Below are positions 9,324 to 17,184 of a stretch of 64,000 nt of DNA, piece by piece. Numbering within the stretch: the stretch's first letter is position 1; each line of letters starts with the position of its first letter. The notes under the pieces were generated by a model that was given only the letters and a program-made list of their open reading frames with translations, searched no databases and was not told where the DNA came from. Location of the stretch: assembly GCF_001577755.1 (NCBI RefSeq), contig NZ_CP010776.1, positions 2,666,001-2,730,000 on the forward strand, written 5' to 3'. The position numbers were made by a program, and so were the translations under genes. This DNA comes from Rufibacter sp. DG15C. Lineage in GTDB: Bacteria; Bacteroidota; Bacteroidia; Cytophagales; Hymenobacteraceae.

Positions 9324-10394
9324 GTGGAAGGTAAAAGAACTGTAGTACATATAATCGATGGATTAGCTAGAGGAGGTGCCGAAACGTTGTTAGCTGGTGT
9401 GGTCAGTTCTTTGCATGATGTCCGTCATGTTATTATAAGTCTTAAGAAGGGTAACGACTTTGAAATTGAGCTGAAAGGAATTGATATTTGGTTTTTGGAT
9501 TTTAAATGGTTTCATTCTATTCCTAGTGCCGTATTTGCTATAAAAAAAATATTAAGAAAATATAAAGTAGATATTATTCACTCACACCTATTTTTTTCTG
9601 TTATAATTTCTCGATTAGTTTGTTCAAACAAAGTAGTTTTAATTAATTCTTATCATGCTGTATTATATGGAAAAGAGGGTGCGGATTATCCAATTCATGC
9701 TAGATTATTAGATAGAATAACGTATAATGAGCGTATTATTACATTGTGTGTTTCCAATGGTGTGCGCATGAATTTAGGTAAGTATATAGGAATAAGAAAT
9801 AATATATATGTTTTATATAATTTTATAGCAGATTCTTTTTTTAATAATTATAGGTTGCAACCGAATCTAAATTCTCATATTAAGGTTGTTTGCGTTGGAA
9901 ATCTAAAACCTGATAAAAATTATCAAATTATTATAAAGGCAATTTCTTTATTATCCAGTCATGTTAAGAACCGTATTTCATTAGATATATTTGGACAAGG
10001 TGGGGAACTAACAAATTTACACAATAAGTGTAAAGAATTAGAAATTAATAATATTCATTTCAAAGGCATTGAGCCTAACATAGCTAATAAATTGCCTAAA
10101 TATGACTTTTATATACTATCATCCAGATCTGAGGGCTTTGGACTGGCTGTTATTGAGGCAATGGCAATTGGATTGCCTGCTCTTGTTTCTAATTTACCCG
10201 TGCTCCGGGAAGTTACTAATGAAAAAGCCATTTATTTTAATCATGAAAATGCTGAAGAGTTAGCTTCGTTAATAGAAGAGTTTTCTTCAGGGAAATTTGA
10301 TTTGCAATCAATTTCATATCAGGGGCACTTACATGCAAGTAATTTTACAAAAAGGAATTACTTAAAGGAGCTTATGCGTTATTATCAGATATGA
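9324..10394 (+). CDS. Family 4 glycosyltransferase
   Basis: A GT-B enzyme of 356 residues with a GTG start. The N-terminus reads TVVHIIDGLARGGAETLLAG, the usual start of this family, with VDIIHSHLFFS in the acceptor domain. The C-terminal half has VVCVGNLKPDKNYQIIIKAI, ISLDIFGQGGELTNL and SSRSEGFGLAVIEAMAIGLP, which holds the EX7E donor-binding motif. A 245-base AT-rich spacer containing a terminator lies upstream, so this gene likely opens a new transcript that runs through 13954. The specific sugar is not predictable. Confidence 0.91.
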   Translation: MEGKRTVVHIIDGLARGGAETLLAGVVSSLHDVRHVIISLKKGNDFEIELKGIDIWFLDFKWFHSIPSAVFAIKKILRKYKVDIIHSHLFFSVIISRLVCSNKVVLINSYHAVLYGKEGADYPIHARLLDRITYNERIITLCVSNGVRMNLGKYIGIRNNIYVLYNFIADSFFNNYRLQPNLNSHIKVVCVGNLKPDKNYQIIIKAISLLSSHVKNRISLDIFGQGGELTNLHNKCKELEINNIHFKGIEPNIANKLPKYDFYILSSRSEGFGLAVIEAMAIGLPALVSNLPVLREVTNEKAIYFNHENAEELASLIEEFSSGKFDLQSISYQGHLHASNFTKRNYLKELMRYYQI

Positions 10395-10492
10395 TCTATT
10401 GATATAGTTTTCAGATAACTGTTAAAATGTTAAATTTTTTTTTGGTTAGTTTTTTATCAACAGTATCTTTCATTTTGGTAATTGGTTAAAAT

Positions 10493-11716
10493 ATGCAAAA
10501 TAAAAATATTTTATATTTATCCTATGATGGTATGACTGATCCTTTAGGTCAGTCACAGGTTTTGCCATATATTATAGGTTTATCAAAAAAAGGCTTTTGC
10601 TTTACACTTATTTCTTTTGAAAAGCCTAGTAGATTTGCGGCTAATAAAAGCTTAATTGAAAATATTTGCATTGAAAATGGGATAGATTGGCAGCCTATTC
10701 CTTTTAGCAGTAAACCACCTTTTTTGTCTAAGTATTATGATATCTATATGATGGAAAGGAAAGCTGTAAATCTACATAAGCATAAGAAATTTGCTATGGT
10801 CCATTGCCGTAGTTATATAAGTGCGGGCATAGGTGTTAAACTGAAAAAGAGGTTTGGAATCAAATACTTTTTTGATATGCGAGGATTTTGGGTTGATGAA
10901 CGCGTGGACGGCGGAATGTGGAATCTAAATAATCCTTTTTTTAAACTTGCCTACAAATACTATAAAAACCAGGAAGCTAGTTATATAACAAATGCTGATG
11001 CTATTGTTAGTCTTACTGAAGCAGGAAAGGAGGAAATCCAAAACTGGGATAGTTATAATAAAAATAATATTGGCGTCATCCCTTGTAGTGCAGACTTTCA
11101 ATTATTTCCTGTTAACAATGGTGAGCGCAAAGCCCTTGCCAGAGCTCTTCTTGGAATTAATAAGGATTCTTTAGTAATAAGTTATTTAGGATCTATTGGT
11201 ACCTGGTACCTTTTAGATGAGATGTTGGAAGCCTATGTTTTTATAAAAAACAAATTTCCTAATTCACGTTTTCTTTTCATTACACCTGAGCCTCCTGAAA
11301 TGGTTTATGAAAAAGCTGATAAATTGGGTTTACAAAGAGAGGAATTCATAATTAAGTTTGCTAAGCGTGCAGAGGTAGCACTTTTTGCCTCAGCCTCTGA
11401 TATTAATCTTTTCTTTATTAAACAAAGTTATTCCAAGATTGCAAGTTCTCCTACTAAACTTGGTGAGGTTTTAGCATTAGGAATACCTGTTGTATGTAAC
11501 TCTAGAGTAGGTGATGTAAAGGATATTATTGAATTTACTGAATCTGGTATTACAATTGATGAATTTAATAAGGAGAGTTACGAAAAAATTGTTGATCACA
11601 TTCCTGAACTTTTAAAGAAGGATTCGGTTTCCATAAGAAGTAAGGCAGAAGAGTATTATTTACTCGATAACGCAATTGAGAAGTATTGTACTCTTTACCA
11701 GGAAGTTTTACAATAA
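10493..11716 (+). CDS. Family 4 glycosyltransferase
   Basis: A GT-B-type protein of 407 residues. The N-terminus ILYLSYDGMTDPLGQSQVLPY is characteristic of a Bacteroidota group of exopolysaccharide glycosyltransferases. FFDMRGFWVDERVDGGMWN lies in the acceptor domain. YLGSIGTWYLLDEMLEAY, SASDINLFFIKQSYSK and SPTKLGEVLALGIPVVCNSR form the C-terminal donor domain; the last segment replaces the ordinary EX7E with KLGEVLALG. Its stop codon shares one base with the next gene's ATG, so it is coupled to the HAD phosphatase gene. Confidence 0.88.
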   Translation: MQNKNILYLSYDGMTDPLGQSQVLPYIIGLSKKGFCFTLISFEKPSRFAANKSLIENICIENGIDWQPIPFSSKPPFLSKYYDIYMMERKAVNLHKHKKFAMVHCRSYISAGIGVKLKKRFGIKYFFDMRGFWVDERVDGGMWNLNNPFFKLAYKYYKNQEASYITNADAIVSLTEAGKEEIQNWDSYNKNNIGVIPCSADFQLFPVNNGERKALARALLGINKDSLVISYLGSIGTWYLLDEMLEAYVFIKNKFPNSRFLFITPEPPEMVYEKADKLGLQREEFIIKFAKRAEVALFASASDINLFFIKQSYSKIASSPTKLGEVLALGIPVVCNSRVGDVKDIIEFTESGITIDEFNKESYEKIVDHIPELLKKDSVSIRSKAEEYYLLDNAIEKYCTLYQEVLQ

Positions 11717-12423
11717 TGATAAACATTAAACCCAATTTCCCAGAATTGTCTAATGAAACTGAATTGTTTGTATTTGACATTTGTGATACTCTATTTTTAT
11801 CAAACACTACATTCGATTTTATTGAATTTGCCTTAGGCGAAAAAGCATTGACTATTAGGAGTCTTTTGTTTAAGTTATTTACTAAACGTTTTTCTCCTAT
11901 TTTTCTTTGTCTATATATCTTGCAAAAGGTAACAAAAGTTGATTGGCCTAAAAAGTTAGTTCTTAATTTGCTAAAAGGTTTTAGTAAAAAGGAACTGTAT
12001 ACATTAGGTAAATTATTTGAGCAAAGGTTTCTGCCTTCAAAAAAAATTGAGCAAACTCATCAAATGCTCAATAATCTTGTCGAAAACCATAAAAAGGTTG
12101 TGCTTGTGTCAGCCAGTATTGACCCTGTAGTTTCTGCTATTGCTTTTTATTTGGGTGTACCTTTTCTAAGCTCTATGTTAGAGTATGATGATGATGGGTT
12201 AACTACAGGAAATTTAACATTTGAGATGACGGGCAAAAAATTAGAAAATATTAGCCAGCTTTTGTCATTTCCAACTGCAAAGTTTGCAGTTGCCACAGAT
12301 AATTTCTCTGACCGGAGTTTAGTGGAGGCTGCTCATCAACGTTTTGTTATTATTTATAATACACAAGCTCGACTTTTTTGGCAAGAGCTAAATCCTTATT
12401 TTATAGAAATTCAATCTAAATGA
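11716..12423 (+). CDS. HAD-superfamily phosphatase-like protein
   Basis: A 235-residue HAD protein of the phosphoserine-phosphatase-like group. Motif I is LFVFDICDTLF with the nucleophile Asp21. The second Asp of the usual DxD is Cys23, and Asp24 follows. Motif II is VVLVSASIDPVVSAIAFYLGV and motif IV is VATDNFSDRSLVEAA. The frame is open upstream to 11686, but the ATG at 11716 overlaps the preceding stop and gives the natural HAD N-terminus. Its end overlaps the next gene by four bases (ATGA). HAD enzymes paired with UbiA-type proteins dephosphorylate a prenyl-sugar phosphate in other systems; that role is an inference here. Confidence 0.8.
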   Translation: MINIKPNFPELSNETELFVFDICDTLFLSNTTFDFIEFALGEKALTIRSLLFKLFTKRFSPIFLCLYILQKVTKVDWPKKLVLNLLKGFSKKELYTLGKLFEQRFLPSKKIEQTHQMLNNLVENHKKVVLVSASIDPVVSAIAFYLGVPFLSSMLEYDDDGLTTGNLTFEMTGKKLENISQLLSFPTAKFAVATDNFSDRSLVEAAHQRFVIIYNTQARLFWQELNPYFIEIQSK

Positions 12424-13190
12424 ATATTTTTAGGTATTTATTCCCCTTTAGCTATTTTTTTCAAAGCCGTCTTCAAAAAAATAGGGATTTAATCTTCCAT
12501 TTATACTATGAATGGTTGTTGGCATTTATGTTGTTGTATTTTTTATCTAACAATTCTTTTTTTTATGTTTTTAAGGACTTTATTCTAGCTTATTTAGCCT
12601 TTATCTCTATTTATGAAATTGGATATTTAGGAAATGATGTATATAGTGTTAGAAATGAAGATAACCCCCGTTTTAGAATTGAAAATTTTAATCCTAGCAA
12701 TAGTCAGTTATTTGTTTGGATTTGTTTTAGAATAATAGTTTTTATTTGGGTTACTTTTTATTTGAATCTTTTTCTATCATACACATGGTGGGTGTTTCAT
12801 TGTATTGTAGCTGTCTTCTTTTATTTACATAATGTTCTTAAGGAAAAGGAACTTAAGGTATTTACATTTGTTAATTTAGCTTTAACTAGATTTTTGGCTC
12901 CTATTTTTATTTTTTTAGAGCGAGAAGACTTGGCTTTAATAATGCCGTCTATATTTGTTACCTACGTTTTATATAGGTCTTTGACTTATATGGATAGTAA
13001 AAAACTCCTTAATATGCCCTCCCGTTCTCTAGTTGGATTTAAATTTAAATTCTATCTGTTAATAGGTGGAGTGAGTATTTTATTATCTGTCTTGTTTGTT
13101 TCTTGGATGCCATTGTTAATTAATTTATACTATTTGTTTTTTTGGTTTATTTATATTCTTAAAGACAAATTATTAGAATTTCGTAGGTAG
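12420..13190 (+). CDS. Multi-pass membrane protein, UbiA-prenyltransferase-like (tentative)
   Basis: A 256-residue, very hydrophobic and aromatic-rich protein with about seven predicted membrane segments. A loop reads EIGYLGNDVYSVRNEDNPRF after the second or third helix. Its ND and acidic residues resemble the NDxxD loop of UbiA prenyltransferases, but the second Asp is Ser. A later YMDSKKLL could correspond to the second UbiA loop. It is translationally coupled to the HAD phosphatase gene. A prenyl-phosphate sugar transferase or a degenerate relative is the best guess, and a plain unknown membrane protein is the alternative. Confidence 0.5.
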   Translation: MNIFRYLFPFSYFFQSRLQKNRDLIFHLYYEWLLAFMLLYFLSNNSFFYVFKDFILAYLAFISIYEIGYLGNDVYSVRNEDNPRFRIENFNPSNSQLFVWICFRIIVFIWVTFYLNLFLSYTWWVFHCIVAVFFYLHNVLKEKELKVFTFVNLALTRFLAPIFIFLEREDLALIMPSIFVTYVLYRSLTYMDSKKLLNMPSRSLVGFKFKFYLLIGGVSILLSVLFVSWMPLLINLYYLFFWFIYILKDKLLEFRR

Positions 13191-13234
13191 TATTTTTGTT
13201 TGGTAGTTGTATATTATTAATTAATTCAACATAT

Positions 13235-13954
13235 ATGAAGGTTTTGAAAAATAGAGTTTGGTTTTTTATCCTTCCCATGATATTGGTTGCCTTATTTTGG
13301 ATTCATCAAGTTGATCAAGATATTACTGAAAGGGACAAGGTTACTATAACTAAAATTTTGCAAGAAAATAATATTATACCTTTATCTGGTCCAGATAAGA
13401 ATGATTTTCATGAGCAAATAAAATTCATTTCAGCTGTGCAAAAAGCTGTTCTGTTGACTGCACCTCGTAATAAAGGTTTAGATGAAGGGATGTCTAGGGA
13501 GCCTGAAGTTCTTTATAAGATGAGGTATGGGCATTGTTATGACAGAAGTCGTGCTATTGAAAAGATATTGAGACTTTCTGGATTCAAAACTAGGCATGTT
13601 TCGGTTTATAGCCTAGATGAAAATTCTGCCTTACATGCCTTTTTAAAACCTAAAACTAGATCTCATGCATTAAGTGAAGTATTAACTGTTAAGGGTTGGG
13701 TATTTGTTGATTCCAACGATAAACTGATAGGAGTAGATAAGTTTGGTAATCCTATTGACTTAACACAAGTTAAAAAATTAGGATTTAAAAATATTGTATG
13801 GTCTAAATATAATACTGAAAATTTCGATGGGGTTTATGCTACAAAATTTATGTATGTATATGGGCTTTATTCTAGACATGGAAAGTTTTACCCACCCTAT
13901 AACTTTATTCCAGATCTTCATTGGGGTGAGTTAGTTTATAATTTTGGCTTATGA
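13235..13954 (+). CDS. Membrane-anchored transglutaminase-like protein
   Basis: About 239 residues. One N-terminal membrane segment (VWFFILPMILVALFWI) is followed by a probably periplasmic domain. The triad of the transglutaminase/papain-like fold is visible: Cys101 in YGHCYDRSRAIEKIL, His134 in SALHAFLKP and Asp159 in GWVFVDSND. I chose the ATG at 13235 because the frame upstream begins with a TTG overlapping the end of the previous gene and adds no family feature. It lies in the same run as GT4, HAD and the UbiA-like gene. It may act on a peptide or amide of the polymer; the substrate is unknown. The last six bases overlap the convergent gene. Confidence 0.75.
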   Translation: MKVLKNRVWFFILPMILVALFWIHQVDQDITERDKVTITKILQENNIIPLSGPDKNDFHEQIKFISAVQKAVLLTAPRNKGLDEGMSREPEVLYKMRYGHCYDRSRAIEKILRLSGFKTRHVSVYSLDENSALHAFLKPKTRSHALSEVLTVKGWVFVDSNDKLIGVDKFGNPIDLTQVKKLGFKNIVWSKYNTENFDGVYATKFMYVYGLYSRHGKFYPPYNFIPDLHWGELVYNFGL

Positions 13955-15286
13955 TTTTCTTCTTATTGTTTTCTTAAGTATCATTAAAAGGGTGACGAAG
14001 AATGGTATAAGTGGTGTTCTGTACCTTACTAGGGTTCCATAGTTTCCTGATGTTAGACCAACCCCAATTGCAAATGTTAAAGTAAATACTAAGCAAAAAG
14101 TTAATAGAGGATTTTTGCGTATTGTTGATATTGTTTTAATAAATCCTCTTTTCCAAAATATAATTAACGTTGTTATAAGTAACCATGACGTTTCAATTGC
14201 TGCTAGCAGCATTACGGGGTTCCTTACTTCAAATAAGAATGGTCTATACAGTGACACAAGGATTGCCTGCGGAGCAGCGGTAATCATGCTCTGGATTGTC
14301 CCATCTAGCTTACCTACCGTATATGTTGACCCTGTTCTTGCTCCCACAGCTTTTCTTGCTGTTTGTCTTTCTAAGTAATTAGATGTTGTCGCTGCTGTTT
14401 CTGCTACATTTTCAACATCATATTCACTTCCTTCAGTTAAATTTGTTCCAGCTATATATCCTATGCCTATTCCTCCAATTATTAAAATTGGAGATATTAC
14501 TGCTTTCAGGATTTTATTTTTAATCTTTTTATTGTTTTCCATGAATATCCAAAGGATAGCTGAAGGAACAAAACACAATAAAATATAGGTTTTTACTATT
14601 TGTATAGTAATTAATGATAATAATAATATAAGTGATGTTGTTATAATGGATGATTTTTGAATAAGGGCTTTATGAAAAGCCCAAAATGCCCATCCTAATG
14701 CCCCTATACAAATAGTATCTTTCATTAAGCCTGACCCCCAAAAAAATAATGAAGGCACAAAAAACACTCCAGTTGCTAATTCCTTATGGAATTTTGGGAA
14801 GATTTTTAATAATGCTATGTATAATGCATGTAGGCCTGAAAAGCTTAATAGTGCAAAAAATATAGCTATTATAGTGTATGTGTTGAAAGATAATAAGCCA
14901 AAAATAGTGGCCGTCTGTATTACAAAAAAATTATTCGTTGTGTCATACCAATCTATTCTTGAAATATATTTGTATGCTTCTGGATCATATCCAGCTTCTT
15001 TAAATAGAATCTTTAATCCTAATGTGGGGGATTCAAGTATAGCCTCATGAATTACCGAACTTTCTTTAAAATAATTGAAAGTATCTCCTGTTCCACCTGG
15101 TTCTCCACCACCATAGTAGAAAAAATACAAGCAACCTACTCCAATAGCGCCAAATAGTTTGACTGTTATTGCTGGTATAAAGTATCTTTTAGTTAATTTA
15201 TTAGTTACTTTAGGTCTAATTCTATAAGCAATAATATAAACTATAATTAGATATATTGGTGTTAAAATTAAGTCTTTGTAATCCAC
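13949..15286 (-). CDS. Polysaccharide polymerase-like membrane protein (Wzy candidate)
   Basis: A 445-residue integral membrane protein with about 10-12 hydrophobic helices. A long soluble loop near the N-terminus contains GGGEPGGTGDTFNYF, VFFVPSLFFWGSGLMKDTI follows, and a second large loop contains YLERQTARKAVG. The C-terminus has VRYRTPLIPFFVTLLMIL. Such PSLFFWxSGxxKD and RYRxPxxPF signatures occur in O-antigen/EPS polymerase-like proteins of Bacteroidota. No other Wzy candidate lies near the Wzx flippase, which supports the role. The gene converges on the transglutaminase-like gene with a six-base overlap. A GT-C type transferase is the main alternative. Confidence 0.65.
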   Translation of the reverse strand: MDYKDLILTPIYLIIVYIIAYRIRPKVTNKLTKRYFIPAITVKLFGAIGVGCLYFFYYGGGEPGGTGDTFNYFKESSVIHEAILESPTLGLKILFKEAGYDPEAYKYISRIDWYDTTNNFFVIQTATIFGLLSFNTYTIIAIFFALLSFSGLHALYIALLKIFPKFHKELATGVFFVPSLFFWGSGLMKDTICIGALGWAFWAFHKALIQKSSIITTSLILLLSLITIQIVKTYILLCFVPSAILWIFMENNKKIKNKILKAVISPILIIGGIGIGYIAGTNLTEGSEYDVENVAETAATTSNYLERQTARKAVGARTGSTYTVGKLDGTIQSMITAAPQAILVSLYRPFLFEVRNPVMLLAAIETSWLLITTLIIFWKRGFIKTISTIRKNPLLTFCLVFTLTFAIGVGLTSGNYGTLVRYRTPLIPFFVTLLMILKKTIRRKS

Positions 15287-15327
15287 AACAAAATTAATTT
15301 ACTTGTAGGCATTGTTTGTTGGCTTCT

Positions 15328-16215
15328 TTAGATTGAAACCATCTTGTAATCCAATTTTAAACCGGTTTCCAATATATCTTTGGCATCGAAAAAATTTACA
15401 TTTTTTTCTTTGCTTAGAAAATTAAATAGGTGCAGAGTGTTTGTTGCGTCTAAATCATAATCATGTGAATTTAATACTCCAGTTACTGTAGGTTGGTTTT
15501 TATCAAGTATATTAAGTGTATGCCTTTTGTAATCGTCATAAAAAGGTGTAGCTGGCGCTCCTATTAAGTTCTGAATTTCTTTTATAGATCCGGTGTTTTT
15601 TATATTCAGTTCAAATGGTTGACCGGTTTTTATACTATTTCTTAGCATAAGATCATGAGAAAATTGATTTCTGAAATAAATGTGTTTGGAAAAACTAAAA
15701 TCATATTTAAATCCTAACTTTATAAGTATTTCTATTAAGTCTTTATTAGTAAACCACCATCCTCCTGCATATATTCCGTTATGCTGTAAATTGTTTTTGT
15801 AAAACCATTCCAAGTCCTTTTCAACTTGGTGGCTTACGTGAAGTTTTGAAAAATTATTACTTCTTATTTCTGATTCGTGCCTCTTAAAATGAGTGGTATT
15901 TAAATAAAAATGCCCATGGTATCCAATGGTTGCTAATTTACTTAACTCTTTATATCTGTCTGCTAGTTGATTTGAATTGCAATTATTTTTTTGCATTCCA
16001 TCAATTACTTTAGGATTCACTCCTGACATTACTGTGCATATAGGTTTTTTTCCTGTTATTATTTCATATTCTTTGCAAAAAAATAATAAATTTTTAAAGA
16101 TGTTATCATCAAATACCATTTCTGTGTGAAATACATAGCCTAAATTAAAACTATATGTATCTGGGATTTTATATGGTATTATTTTATACCAAGCCTTTTT
16201 AAGTAATATCTTCAT
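15328..16215 (-). CDS. Polysaccharide-deacetylase-like protein (divergent)
   Basis: A 295-residue protein without a signal peptide. Segments that resemble the NodB barrel are EIITGKKPICTVMSG, LATIGYHGHFYLN (HxH-like metal site), GIYAGGWWFTNKDLIEILIKLGFKYDFS (an RxPxG-like strand and the typical approach to the specificity loop) and GVLNSHDYDLD near the C-terminus. The first catalytic DD motif is not obvious, so catalysis is uncertain. Its start shares one base with the end of the GNAT gene upstream, so the two are coupled. It probably modifies the sugar made by this cluster. Confidence 0.55.
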   Translation of the reverse strand: MKILLKKAWYKIIPYKIPDTYSFNLGYVFHTEMVFDDNIFKNLLFFCKEYEIITGKKPICTVMSGVNPKVIDGMQKNNCNSNQLADRYKELSKLATIGYHGHFYLNTTHFKRHESEIRSNNFSKLHVSHQVEKDLEWFYKNNLQHNGIYAGGWWFTNKDLIEILIKLGFKYDFSFSKHIYFRNQFSHDLMLRNSIKTGQPFELNIKNTGSIKEIQNLIGAPATPFYDDYKRHTLNILDKNQPTVTGVLNSHDYDLDATNTLHLFNFLSKEKNVNFFDAKDILETGLKLDYKMVSI

Positions 16216-17117
16216 TAGAAATTATTTTTTATACCTGGCATAAAATTGAAAACATCATTTGATGATAATTCGCTTTTTAATGGATATACAACAAACGGTT
16301 CCACAAAAGGAGCTTCTTTTGGGCTAGTAAATAAATTTTTATAAACTGATGTGTTATGAAATATAAATTGTACAAAGTTGATTTTGTATTTCATTATTAA
16401 CTTTTTGACACTTTGTTTGAAGAAATGTGGCTTATTAATTATCATTCCGCCCACGCTAAAATAGGAGATGTTAACTGGTCCTATTTTTTTAATTAATTTT
16501 ATCCCCCATATTAAATTACCTAGGTCTTCATAAACAAGTAAGTCTGTCCCGTGCTCTTTGGTTTTAGCATCTATCAACTGGTATTCGTTTTGATAAAAGC
16601 TTTTTTCTGCATAAAGAACATCTGTTTCTTGCCATTTGCCAAATGCATTTTCAAATAACAAAGGAACATTTGGCACATTTACTTTTAAAAAAGGGCCAAA
16701 GTTTTTATAATTTAATTTTTTAAATACTGGCCCTGAGTTATGGTTCGGTATGCCATATAAAAATCCTGCGCCTAACTTTATTGCTTCCTGTTTTCCAAAT
16801 TCAATAATGCTGGGAAAAATTCCTTTCCCTCTGTATTCTTTTGAGGTGCAAACTGAACAATGGTGGAAACAATTTATAATCTCTCCATTTTGTAAAAAAT
16901 CATGGGATTTAAATGCAGTAAAACCGATTAATTTAGCTTCATCAAATGCGCCAACATAGAACGATGGTGGTGAATTTGATATAGAATTATCGTAATATGT
17001 ATTTAAAAGTATTTTCTGCCATGTTAAATTAAGGTTGAATGTAGTGTTTATTAACGTAGCTACTTGTTCTCCTATATTTGACTCTTTTAAATCTATAATT
17101 CTTATGTTGTAACTCAT
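16215..17117 (-). CDS. GNAT-family acyltransferase
   Basis: A 300-residue protein with an N-terminal acetyltransferase fold. FYVGAFDEAKLIGFTAFKS precedes the acetyl-CoA pyrophosphate loop EYRGKGIFPSII, and GAGFLYGIPNHNSGPVFKKL is typical of the Eis-like/Acetyltransf_9 group. The C-terminal half is of unknown fold. It is the first gene of a minus-strand group with the deacetylase-like and polymerase-like genes. The likely task is N- or O-acylation of a sugar, but the substrate is not visible. Its AT-rich codon use matches the island rather than the core to the right. Confidence 0.75.
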   Translation of the reverse strand: MSYNIRIIDLKESNIGEQVATLINTTFNLNLTWQKILLNTYYDNSISNSPPSFYVGAFDEAKLIGFTAFKSHDFLQNGEIINCFHHCSVCTSKEYRGKGIFPSIIEFGKQEAIKLGAGFLYGIPNHNSGPVFKKLNYKNFGPFLKVNVPNVPLLFENAFGKWQETDVLYAEKSFYQNEYQLIDAKTKEHGTDLLVYEDLGNLIWGIKLIKKIGPVNISYFSVGGMIINKPHFFKQSVKKLIMKYKINFVQFIFHNTSVYKNLFTSPKEAPFVEPFVVYPLKSELSSNDVFNFMPGIKNNF

Positions 17118-17146
17118 GGTTTAACTCTCATTTTAAAAACATTATA

Positions 17147-17184
17147 AAAGGGTGATGTAATTTGTATTTTTACATCACCCTTCT
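17147..17184 (-). terminator. Terminator hairpin built from the stop codon of the TPR gene
   Basis: On the minus strand AGAAGGGTGATGTAA pairs with TTACATCACCCTTTT around a short loop. The 5' arm includes the last codons and the TAA stop of the TPR gene (17170-17172), and the 3' arm ends in T4. It also marks the border between the AT-rich island and the core. Confidence 0.75.
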
